Source: M30B19 sp041741535 (GTDB lineage: Bacteria > Planctomycetota > Planctomycetia > Pirellulales > Pirellulaceae). From it: DNA of 64,000 nt. Location: positions 8,019 to 72,018 of the forward strand of contig JBGSJV010000162.1 in the NCBI GenBank assembly GCA_041741535.1, given 5' to 3'. Position numbers and translations under genes: made by a program. The notes beneath the pieces are model-generated. The model was not told the DNA's origin. It searched no databases and was given only the letters and a program-made list of their open reading frames with translations. Below are positions 7,949-15,755 of this stretch, in pieces (the first letter of the stretch is position 1; each line of letters opens with the position of its first letter).

Positions 7949-10900
7949 ATGAGCGTCTGGAAAGAGATACGTCGCGTTGCTCGCCAACGCCATGCAGAGA
8001 TTGCAGGCAATACCGACGCCCTTATTCCGGCAAATATTTTAATAGACGCGGCCCAATCGGTCACAGGAGTAAAAGTCAAATCGCGTCCGATGGGAGATCC
8101 ACTACTTGATGGAAGCGAGGCAACGTATGACCGACATCAGCAACGTATTTACTATTCTCGAAGCACCGATAAGCTGCTGGCCAACTTTCACATCATTCAT
8201 GAATTTGCGCATCATTGGCTAGAGGAGGTTTGTGCGTCCTGCAGTTCCGCGGACCTTGACCCCTTAGTTCCTGCCGAACCTGAAATGACTTCGGTAGGCG
8301 ACGAAGACGCATACAGCCCAAAGGAAAGAGCTGAATCGCAGGCGAATCTGTTTGCCCGCGAGTTCCTGTTGCCGCGTGATAAACTTAGGAGACGGTTTCT
8401 TACTGACAATATAGACGCCGATTCGATCTCAGCCGAAGTCGGTGTGCCTGTTGACCTCGTAATGCAGCAGTTGGCCGATGCTCTTCTACTTCCCCCCGAA
8501 CGCGAGAGAGCAACAGTAGAACGGGAAGAGGAGGCACCTGATGCCAGTCAGCTGGAGGCGATCACCGCTCCAGATGAGCCGCGACTGGTCCGCGCGGGCC
8601 CCGGCACAGGAAAAACCCGCACTCTTGTGGGCCGGATCGCATATCTGCTTAACCGTGGTGAAGAGCCTGGCTCGATTCTCGCGCTCACATATTCAAACTT
8701 GTCCGCCCAGGACCTCGCAAGCAGAATTCGGCGAGAAGTGGGAGAGAAGGCGACGAGAATTTGGTCAGGTACTTTTCATGCCTACGGTTTGGAGTTGCTC
8801 CGCAAATATGGTCAGCTTCTCGGATTTGAATCCGAACCAAAACTTTTTGATCGTACCGACTCACTAATGTTGCTAGAGGAGCTGCTTCCAAGTTTGGAGT
8901 TGGAGCACTACCTAGAACTTCATGAGCCAATTCTGAAACTGCGTTCAATCCTTGGGGCGATTGGCCGAGCGAAGGACGATCTGGCAACGCCAGAGGACTA
9001 TGCGGCCCATGCTCGCATGATGCTGGAGCGCGCTCGTGACGAAAAGTCTACTGAGACCGCGTTAAAGGCCTCCGAAGTGGCGAGAGTGTATGCGATCTAC
9101 CAAGCAACGCTTGAGGAACGCGGGTGCGTTGATTTCGGTGATCTAATTGCCCTTCCTGTAAATATACTTCGCGAACACACTGATATTCGAGATGCTGTCC
9201 GCAATGAGAAAGCACATATCCTCGTAGACGAGTATCAAGACATGAACCGCGCAAGCGGGCTCTTTCTGCGTGAACTCAGTACGCCAGGCCGAGGACCTTG
9301 GGTCGTAGGAGACGTGCGTCAGTCCATCTATCGTTTTCGCGGGGCTTCGCCGCTCAATATGACAAAATTTAGCGAGGACTTTCCAGGGGCTCGCACGACC
9401 GACCTTCAAGTCAATTATCGCTCCGGTGGGCGAATTGTCAGACTGTTTGAATCGTTCGGTAATACGATGAACGTGGGATCGAGCGCTTCAGCTTCACGGC
9501 TTACCGCATATCGAGGTGAAACCTGCGGCGAAGTTCATTACAATGTCGCCGAATGCCGTGATTCGGAGTGGCTTGGTGTCGCACAAGCAATCCTCCGCCG
9601 CGTTAATAGCGGAACAGCGGAGTTTGGCGACCACGCAGTCCTTGGCAGATCGCATACGACACTCTCCCGTCTTGCGACTCAGCTTGAGCGCGAAAACGTG
9701 CCTTGCCTCTACTTTGGCGATTTCTTCGAGAGGCCAGAAATACGCGACCTACTTTCGTTGTTGTCCGTTGTGTCTGAACGAAGGGGTGTCGGGTTACTAC
9801 GCGTTGCCCAATTCCCAAAGTATTTAATTCCGCCGGACGATATTCAGAAAGTAGTTAACTACCGACGCACGCATAAAATTCAAATGCTCTCCGCGCTCGG
9901 AGATCTTCCTTCTGTTCCTGGCTTATCGGCGGAGGGGCTTGCGAAGTTAGAGCTATTAGAACGAGACGTACAAGACGCAGATTGGATAGCAACGCCGCAC
10001 CGATTTCTGACTTCCTACCTGTTTCGCCGTAGCGTTTATTTAAAGCCGTTACTAGCGGACACCTCAGTTGCTGGACAACAAAAGCGACTTGCGATTTATC
10101 AACTGCTTCAATTTGCGTTTGCCTTTCGTTCTCGCAAAAAAGAGAATCCGAAGCGGGCATTCCTCGCACATATTCGCCGTCTTGAGTTGCTGGATGAAGA
10201 GAAACAACTTCGGCAGCTGCCCGCCGCTGCTAATGACATTGATGCTGTCCGGTTAATGACCGTACATGCGAGCAAAGGACTTGAATTCCCGATAGTTCAT
10301 ATTGTTACACTCACGGCGTCACAGTTTCCGTTAAAGCGACAGGGCAACATCTGTCCTTTACCCGACGGTCTAATTAGCACTGATACGTTAATGGGACATG
10401 ACGCTGAAGAAGACAGCCTATTCTTCGTCGCCGTATCCCGCGCTCGTGACGTCTTACATCTTTCACGTGCCACGACCAACGGAAAAGTAAATGCCACTTG
10501 CTCACGACTTCTCACCCCGATCTCACGGCACGTCCCGACTCCAGGACCGTGGACATCCGTGGGTGTACCTGATGCCACGTGGCCTCGGTTGGTTGGACGG
10601 CCTGCAAATGATCAGTGGACTGCGTATGAGCTAGAAGCGTACTTAGAATGCCCAAGGAAATTCTATTACGAATATGTCCTTGAGTTAGGTGGCAAGGACG
10701 CGAAATCGCCTTACTTAAAATTTCAATCTGCGCTCCGGTCAAGCATGCAGTGGCTGAGAGAAACGCCGTCCGCTACGGAGCGCCGCAAAGGGCTCGCAGT
10801 TCGATTCAAAGAAGACTGGGAGAAGTTTGGGCCATGCGACCATGCATTTGAATCAATCTACCGCCGAATGGCGGAAACGATGATTGATCAAGCGCAGGCC

Positions 10901-11332
10901 TCTATCGGGGATGGGACGCTGCCCACCAACCGACAGCTCACGCTGCCCTTATCTGGGACAGTTGTGAGCTGCCGTGCTGATGATATCCAACGGTCAACCA
11001 ATGGAATTGTTATCAGGCGACTGAAGACCGGGAAGCTGGCGAAAGAGGAAACGGCGAAGGCTCGTTACGCTTTGCTACAAGCCGCATTACGAGTGGATCA
11101 TCCCCACGAGTCGATTAGATTCGAGCATTTCTCCCTGCTCACGGGTAAGTCGCAAGTTACGACTAAATCAAGCGCGAGCTTGGAGAAAGAACTGAAGACG
11201 ATGGAGGCCGCTGTTAGTGCTGCGGGCGATGGTCACTTCCCGCCCGTTGCCGGCTCGCGTTGCCCATCCTGCGAATACTACTTCATCTGTCCTTCCCAAG
11301 GCGCTCCTCGGGAGCAGCGGACGCTCGGCTAA
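7949..11332 (+). CDS. ImmA/IrrE metallopeptidase fused to UvrD-type helicase and RecB-like nuclease domain
   Basis: This 1127-residue fusion has three parts. Residues about 30-145 form an ImmA/IrrE peptidase with HEFAH at 84-88 and a downstream Glu in ESQANLFAREFLLP. Residues about 200-870 form a superfamily 1 UvrD/PcrA helicase: Walker A GPGTGKT (217-223), Walker B ILVDEYQD, motif GDVRQSIYRFRGA, motif TVHASKGLEFP, and motif VI VAVSRARDVLHL. The C-terminus resembles an AddB/Cas4-type nuclease with Fe-S cysteines (YLECPRKFYY and CPSCEYYFIC). Its expected D-x-K catalytic acid appears to be replaced (IVIRRLKTG), so the nuclease may be inactive. It may couple damage or phage DNA sensing to repressor cleavage; that is inference. 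Confidence 0.88.
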   Translation: MSVWKEIRRVARQRHAEIAGNTDALIPANILIDAAQSVTGVKVKSRPMGDPLLDGSEATYDRHQQRIYYSRSTDKLLANFHIIHEFAHHWLEEVCASCSSADLDPLVPAEPEMTSVGDEDAYSPKERAESQANLFAREFLLPRDKLRRRFLTDNIDADSISAEVGVPVDLVMQQLADALLLPPERERATVEREEEAPDASQLEAITAPDEPRLVRAGPGTGKTRTLVGRIAYLLNRGEEPGSILALTYSNLSAQDLASRIRREVGEKATRIWSGTFHAYGLELLRKYGQLLGFESEPKLFDRTDSLMLLEELLPSLELEHYLELHEPILKLRSILGAIGRAKDDLATPEDYAAHARMMLERARDEKSTETALKASEVARVYAIYQATLEERGCVDFGDLIALPVNILREHTDIRDAVRNEKAHILVDEYQDMNRASGLFLRELSTPGRGPWVVGDVRQSIYRFRGASPLNMTKFSEDFPGARTTDLQVNYRSGGRIVRLFESFGNTMNVGSSASASRLTAYRGETCGEVHYNVAECRDSEWLGVAQAILRRVNSGTAEFGDHAVLGRSHTTLSRLATQLERENVPCLYFGDFFERPEIRDLLSLLSVVSERRGVGLLRVAQFPKYLIPPDDIQKVVNYRRTHKIQMLSALGDLPSVPGLSAEGLAKLELLERDVQDADWIATPHRFLTSYLFRRSVYLKPLLADTSVAGQQKRLAIYQLLQFAFAFRSRKKENPKRAFLAHIRRLELLDEEKQLRQLPAAANDIDAVRLMTVHASKGLEFPIVHIVTLTASQFPLKRQGNICPLPDGLISTDTLMGHDAEEDSLFFVAVSRARDVLHLSRATTNGKVNATCSRLLTPISRHVPTPGPWTSVGVPDATWPRLVGRPANDQWTAYELEAYLECPRKFYYEYVLELGGKDAKSPYLKFQSALRSSMQWLRETPSATERRKGLAVRFKEDWEKFGPCDHAFESIYRRMAETMIDQAQASIGDGTLPTNRQLTLPLSGTVVSCRADDIQRSTNGIVIRRLKTGKLAKEETAKARYALLQAALRVDHPHESIRFEHFSLLTGKSQVTTKSSASLEKELKTMEAAVSAAGDGHFPPVAGSRCPSCEYYFICPSQGAPREQRTLG

Positions 11333-11439
11333 CAACTTTTTTCTCAGTTCGACTTCTGGGTCACGGATCAGGGCGGTTTAAGAGAGTAGAGGCAATCAAG
11401 GGCCTCACAGTTTCTTTAACCCTGAAGGGATCTCACGTT

Positions 11440-11928
11440 ATGTCGAAGTTACAGTTGTTTCTGCAGTTCGAAGGTCATCGTCGCATTGAGCTTATCCAAC
11501 TCGACCATGATTCACTTGCCCTTGAACTTGTCAATGCGGCCATCCGCCTTGGTCTTGCCAACGATTCGAAAGACGTTTGCGCGTTTTACGGTGACGACGA
11601 TTGTGAGTTGAAGTTGGATGAGCCACTCAGCAAACAGGGAGTACGCGACCGACACCGCGTTCATGTGCACCGCTGTCGCAAGATCAAAGTCACGCTGCAT
11701 TTCAATGAAATCGTTGAGCACATGGAATTTCCGCCCTCTGCAACGATTGATCGAGTGAAGAAAAAATTTGTTCATGCGATTCAGATGAAGCCGGTTGATG
11801 CGAGCGAGCATGTACTGCAGCTGTGCGGCTGCTCCGACCGCCCCGAAGGCGACACGCAGATCGGATCGCTGGCTTCACATTGTTCGGTTTGCCTGGACCT
11901 GGTCCCAATCAAACGAATTGAGGGCTAA
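11440..11928 (+). CDS. Tandem ubiquitin-like (double beta-grasp) protein
   Basis: This 162-residue protein consists of two ubiquitin-like repeats, roughly 1-79 and 80-162. Each begins with a beta-hairpin (KLQLFLQFEGHRRIELIQL and KIKVTLHFNEIVEHMEF), followed by a helix (residues 24-38 and about 101-115), then short strands. It ends IKRIEG, so it has one terminal glycine rather than a GG tail and could be usable directly without trimming. I chose the ATG at 11440 because AAGGGA lies about 9 nt upstream and the N-terminal extension before it has no Ubl character. It heads a four-gene set with E2, JAMM and E1 proteins, which strongly supports its role as the conjugated modifier. Fold assignment is by pattern, not by search. 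Confidence 0.8.
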   Translation: MSKLQLFLQFEGHRRIELIQLDHDSLALELVNAAIRLGLANDSKDVCAFYGDDDCELKLDEPLSKQGVRDRHRVHVHRCRKIKVTLHFNEIVEHMEFPPSATIDRVKKKFVHAIQMKPVDASEHVLQLCGCSDRPEGDTQIGSLASHCSVCLDLVPIKRIEG

Positions 11929-11933
11929 GCGCT

Positions 11934-12422
11934 ATGGTCGCAACTGCAACCCTACCAGATGAGCGTGCATTTCACGCAGACATCGAAGCTGGTGCATTTC
12001 AACTCGGAGTATGCATGGGCAAGTGGCGCCTTGTAGAGACTCACTGGCCCATTGCCTACATCGCCGTCGCGGCTAGTTGCCGCGACGGTGCTCCACAGGA
12101 GTTTTGTTTCAGGTTCGACTGCAGCGGCTTTCCTTCAGCTGCGCCGACCGCAATGTTGTGGGACTACGAATGCAAGCAGGCACTGGCGGTAGCTCGGTGG
12201 CCCAATGGGGCATCACGTGTGCCGGCGGTCTTTCGACCCGATTGGAAAGAGGGAAGCTGTTTGTATCTACCCTGCGATCGAGTCTCAATTGAAGGTCACC
12301 ACAACTGGCCGTCAGAGTATCCCTCGCTGCAATGGTCACCAACGCGTGGAATTGCAATGTACCTGGAAGAAATTCACTCGCTTCTGAACTCAAGCGACTA
12401 CAAGGGGGTGCGTGGTGGCTAA
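11934..12422 (+). CDS. E2-like ubiquitin-conjugating enzyme, bacterial type
   Basis: This 162-residue protein has the layout of prokaryotic E2 proteins: a strand region (FRFDCSGFPSAAP), then the active-site segment GSCLYLPCDRVSIEGHHNW with candidate catalytic Cys114 and nearby His122/His123, then a WP/YP-rich loop and a C-terminal helix (MYLEEIHSLL). It would receive Ubl from the E1 and pass it to a target. It starts 5 nt after the Ubl stop and its end overlaps the JAMM gene start. Its last residues are KGVRGG, the same type of tail as ubiquitin (RGG), which is odd for an E2. I recognise it from family features only. Confidence 0.8.
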   Translation: MVATATLPDERAFHADIEAGAFQLGVCMGKWRLVETHWPIAYIAVAASCRDGAPQEFCFRFDCSGFPSAAPTAMLWDYECKQALAVARWPNGASRVPAVFRPDWKEGSCLYLPCDRVSIEGHHNWPSEYPSLQWSPTRGIAMYLEEIHSLLNSSDYKGVRGG

Positions 12423-12900
12423 TGAGTCTGTTCGTTTTACCCGAAAGTTGTGGCTCGAAACCGTGCAACAGCTCAACGTGCGCGGCCACGGCAAGCACGA
12501 GTCAGGTTGCTTCGTGCTAGGTGTAGTCGATCCCAATGGCCGTCATGCAAGACGATGTGTTTTCTATGACGACCTTGATCCTCATGCATACGCCAGCGGC
12601 GTCTGCATTCTCAACGGCGACGCATTTACCAAGCTTTGGGAGATTTGCAGGGCAGAGAAACTAGCCGTAATTGCCGACATTCACACCCATCCCGGCGCTG
12701 CATTCCAAAGTGATGCGGACCGGACAAACCCGATGATCGCAAGATCGGGACACATCGCGATCATTATTCCCGCTTTCGCGGCAGGCTGGATTTGGCGACA
12801 CAAACTTGGGTTGTATCGCTACGAGGGCGAACATCGCTGGACCGCATTGTGCGGATTTCAAGCCCGCACCTTTTTGAAAACCGGTTGGAGTTTCCTATGA
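12412..12900 (+). CDS. JAB/MPN (JAMM) metallopeptidase, putative Ubl deconjugase
   Basis: This 162-residue protein carries the JAMM zinc motif: Glu30 in GKHESGCF, then HTHPGAAFQSDAD with His91, His93, Ser100 and Asp103 (H-x-H-x6-S-x2-D). These are the ligands used by JAMM deubiquitinases, so it most likely removes Ubl from conjugates or processes its precursor. It begins with GTG codons at 12412/12415, which overlap the end of the E2 gene, with a purine-rich AAGGGGG upstream. Its stop overlaps the E1 start by 4 nt. No extra domain is visible. It is similar in size to other bacterial JAB proteins found beside E1 and E2 genes. Confidence 0.88.
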   Translation: MVANESVRFTRKLWLETVQQLNVRGHGKHESGCFVLGVVDPNGRHARRCVFYDDLDPHAYASGVCILNGDAFTKLWEICRAEKLAVIADIHTHPGAAFQSDADRTNPMIARSGHIAIIIPAFAAGWIWRHKLGLYRYEGEHRWTALCGFQARTFLKTGWSFL

Positions 12901-14291
12901 ACTTAGATTTAACAAGCGAGCAAAGAGCGCCCACAGATTTTCCATCCGCTGACAATCTTAACCGTGTCGTAAAGATCGCAATCGATAGCGGCGACGTGGA
13001 TACCGTAGAAGCTGGATATGCACTACTGCAGTCGTATCGGGTAGGTATATTTGCTGGCCCAGAACTCTCGCACTCGGTTGCTCATCAAGCGGCGCTTCTA
13101 ACAGCAATCAACATTGGTCGACGCTCCCTGCTGGGCGGTGTTTACGTGTTGGGAAATCTTGAGGTACCGCTCCGTGTGCCGTTGCCCGGCTATGACTCAC
13201 TCGCCCACGCCGTCATTGCTTTAGGTGGCTCGATAGTGCCCTCCCTCGCCATAGAGCTACCCGTACTTGCTATCGGCAAAGCGCCTGAGGCAGCCGCCCA
13301 ACATGAAATCTCGCTGCAACTTGTTTTTAGCGACTGGCGTGGCGGTGTTTTGCCCGCATCCGATTATCAACATGCAGGGGATTCTGAATCATTAACTCCC
13401 GCTGCTGCGCTTGCCGCTGCAATCGGTGTATCCGAAGTGTTCCAACATCTGCGCGGCAACCCAATGGCGGGTAGGCGGTCGACTGGGTTGTCGCTTTGGT
13501 CACCAGATTGCGTCGACTGGCTGCGCGCACCAGCTGGCCCTGCGCACCCTGTCTTACCGACAAAGCTCTGGCTGATAGGCCTAGGACATCTGGGTCAAGC
13601 ATACCTTTGGGTGCTCGGCTTGCTGCCTTATTCGAATCCGGCCCAGCTTGAGCTTGTTCTCCAGGACTTTGACCTAGTCGCAGAATCAAACGACAGCACC
13701 TCTCTTTTGACTGATATGTCGTTGGTCGGGATGCGAAAAACGCGTGCCATGGCCCACTGGTGTGAATCGCGTGGTTTCCGGACCCAACTCGTTGAACGCC
13801 GGTTTCCTGGAGGCATAAGCATCTCTGACGATGAACCAAGGATAGCGATTGGGGGCGTAGACAATGCCCAGGCTCGCGCAGCACTTGAGGATGCTGGTTT
13901 CGATTGGATTGTGGAATCAGGTCTTGGGGCCGGGCCAATTGAATACTTGGCAATTCGGTTGCATACCTTTCCCGCATCCACTTCTGCGAAGAGCAAATGG
14001 GGTAGCAGCATTGGCGCAGCGCATGCGAGTCAGATCAATGCGACTCCCTACCAGCACCTCGCTCAAAACGGCATGAATCAATGCGGGTTAGTTCAAATGG
14101 CATCTCGTACAGTGGGAGCACCGTTTGTGGGTACGGTGGCTGCGACGATGGTAGTTGCGGAAGTGATGAGAGTTCTAAACGGAGGTGCTGCGAATGAAGT
14201 GCTAGATATGTCGCTGCGCGACCCAGCGTCTCGCGAGTTAGTCGCTTCAACAACCGATTTCCACCGACTCAACCCAGGCTACACTCGATAA
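12897..14291 (+). CDS. E1-like (ThiF-fold) Ubl-activating enzyme
   Basis: This is a 464-residue protein. Residues about 220-464 form the ThiF/MoeB/E1 domain: GLGHLG nucleotide-binding loop at 228-233, a following acidic strand (LVLQDFDLV), and GGVDNAQARAAL. Cys396 in NQCGLVQMASRTVGAPFVG is the likely catalytic cysteine. Residues 1-215 form an N-terminal domain that I do not recognise; it may recruit the E2 or a target. It would adenylate the Ubl C-terminal glycine and load it onto the E2. It overlaps the JAMM gene by 4 nt (ATGA at 12897). Gene order Ubl-E2-JAMM-E1 matches previously noted bacterial ubiquitin-like operons. Confidence 0.85.
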   Translation: MNLDLTSEQRAPTDFPSADNLNRVVKIAIDSGDVDTVEAGYALLQSYRVGIFAGPELSHSVAHQAALLTAINIGRRSLLGGVYVLGNLEVPLRVPLPGYDSLAHAVIALGGSIVPSLAIELPVLAIGKAPEAAAQHEISLQLVFSDWRGGVLPASDYQHAGDSESLTPAAALAAAIGVSEVFQHLRGNPMAGRRSTGLSLWSPDCVDWLRAPAGPAHPVLPTKLWLIGLGHLGQAYLWVLGLLPYSNPAQLELVLQDFDLVAESNDSTSLLTDMSLVGMRKTRAMAHWCESRGFRTQLVERRFPGGISISDDEPRIAIGGVDNAQARAALEDAGFDWIVESGLGAGPIEYLAIRLHTFPASTSAKSKWGSSIGAAHASQINATPYQHLAQNGMNQCGLVQMASRTVGAPFVGTVAATMVVAEVMRVLNGGAANEVLDMSLRDPASRELVASTTDFHRLNPGYTR

Positions 14292-14378
14292 TCGGACGAC
14301 CTGAAATTCGCTCACGCTCTATTGCCAGATTGTTAGAATTAGTGCGGGCAACTTATTGCGTGGGGGACTGGGAAAACG

Positions 14379-14831
14379 ATGGATGCACAATTTGACGAAC
14401 GCCGGCAGCTCATTCGCATGCTCTCGCACGCGCTTCGCCACAACCCAGACGAGCATTTCCTCGATATGGACAGCGAAGGCTGGGCCGAAATTGACGACGT
14501 ACTGCTCGCAGTCCACTGCCATCGTTCGCGGTAGCGCGTTGTATCACGGGCGGAACTGGTCCAAGTAGCCACAACGGCTTTTGGCAATCGGTTTGAGATT
14601 GCCGGCGACCGCATCAGAGCGCTTTATGGCCACAGCGTTCCATTCGTAGAATCAGGCATTGAGCGGATTCCGCCAACAGTCCTGTTTCACGGAACCTCGA
14701 AACAGGCGTATGAGTCCATTAAAGAGCATGGCCTCAAGCCAATGGCGAAACAAGACGAAGCGCCGCGACCTAATCGGCTTCAGTCAATTCGTGCTGAACA
14801 CCCCAAGCAAACATCTTGCGGACGCATCTAA
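14379..14831 (+). pseudogene. kptA: Broken RNA 2'-phosphotransferase (KptA/Tpt1)
   Basis: From the ATG at 14379 the frame reads LIRMLSHALRHNPDEHFLDM then GWAEIDDVLLA, the classic KptA N-terminus. A TAG at 14532-14534 interrupts it, then the same frame goes on with FEIAGDRIRALYGHSVPFVE and PPTVLFHGTSKQAYESIKEHGLKPMAKQ, all KptA motifs. After about 14755 similarity stops; the frame reads junk to a stop at 14829. So the gene has an in-frame nonsense codon and has lost its C-terminal catalytic part (the R-x-VHLS region). KptA removes 2'-phosphates from RNA using NAD, and it occurs in RNA-repair and defence contexts. Confidence 0.85.
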
Positions 14832-15291
14832 CCCGCCTGTTGATCTCGTTTCGGCAAAGGTAGTGCGGTTTGCCTTCGACCTGTTTCTTCGCGCTTGGCT
14901 CCTTGGCCAAGAGATCCCGAAAGGCCGCCAGCTTCTTGGCTCCGAACTCCGACACCGGCAAGTGTCCATAGAATCGGCGGAGAACTCGGAACGTCGCTTT
15001 CAAGAGGCAGACTTGTGACGTCGGTTTCCCGTTCTTGCGATAATAGGACTTCGCCCATTTCATGTGGGCCAGGATCAACTCGGCAACCGTCGTTTCGAGA
15101 GGAGCGGACGGGGCTTTTCGTTGGTTGGCGAGCCATTCGGCAACGGCGGCATCGGCGGCATCGTACCGATCACGGCTCGATTTCGTGCCGTAGTTCCCCA
15201 AGTAGATCTCTTGGCCGTCGATGTAGACAACGGCCTTTCCAGATCGCTTGTGCCTCGAGTACTTCGGAAAACTAGTTGTGAGTTTGGGCAT
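14770..15291 (-). pseudogene. Truncated tyrosine recombinase (integrase), N-terminal part only
   Basis: This 173-residue fragment begins MPKLTTSFPKYSRHKRSGKA and runs through an arm-binding region (VVYIDGQEIYLGNYG) and a core-binding helical domain (EINRRVRCVRKMFAWGVQHEL). It then ends abruptly. No catalytic R, H-x-x-R or Tyr segment is present, so it cannot recombine DNA. Full-length relatives in planctomycetes are about 350-400 residues. It lies about 50 bp inside the right repeat and reads into the island, as expected for the element's own integrase. Its broken end faces the broken KptA gene, so one deletion probably removed both C-terminal parts. Confidence 0.8.
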
Positions 15292-15314
15292 AGACGGCTG
15301 TCCTTTCGTAGAAA

Positions 15315-15334
15315 TAACCCGGACGTCCGGGTTA
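15315..15334. promoter_or_regulatory. 20-bp perfect palindrome at the integrase start / right end
   Basis: TAACCCGGACGTCCGGGTTA is a perfect 20-bp palindrome. It lies 24 bp upstream of the integrase start (15291) and 9 bp from the right direct repeat. It may be an operator for the integrase promoter, a recombinase arm site or a small hairpin. No copy is seen at the left end. Function unproven. Confidence 0.6.
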
Positions 15335-15343
15335 GTCCTGTCG

Positions 15344-15408
15344 AAAGTTGCCGCGCTGCCGACGGAGGCAGGTAACGTAAGTCTAGATTCAGCAACGGTT
15401 TAAGGTAG

Positions 15409-15416
<8 letters not shown>
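15344..15416. repeat. Right 73-bp direct repeat (putative att site at tRNA-Ala)
   Basis: Perfect copy of 2421-2493. It overlaps the last 8 nt of tRNA-Ala (15409-15416), so the tRNA gene remains intact while its 3' end is shared with the island boundary. Confidence 0.9.
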
Positions 15417-15481
<65 letters not shown>

Positions 15482-15755
15482 GTGGGTGTCCAGATTCTAG
15501 CGACCGGCCCGTCGCTGTCAACCGCTACCTCGGCAGTTCGACAATCGCCGGGTGGACAGCAGACTATCCTCCGGTTTCTCGGAGCGGTTTCGGCAATGAA
15601 GTCCCCAACTTCACCTAGATCCACTTGCGGCAGTTTGCCGAAAAGCTCGACCGATTTCCATGTTCTTTCGGGAAACGTCGAATAACTGCAAAGCAGCCCA
15701 CGGTTGGCAAAGCCGATCTATGGATGAAAACACTAGGCTTGGAGGGTGCTTCGCG

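Noticed and set aside
12077..12498. Several ORFs on both strands inside the E2 gene
   Set aside because: They are shadows of the E2 frame, which has the catalytic Cys and fits the operon.
14379..14831. Intact KptA
   Set aside because: An in-frame TAG at 14532 and the loss of the C-terminal catalytic motif show it is broken.
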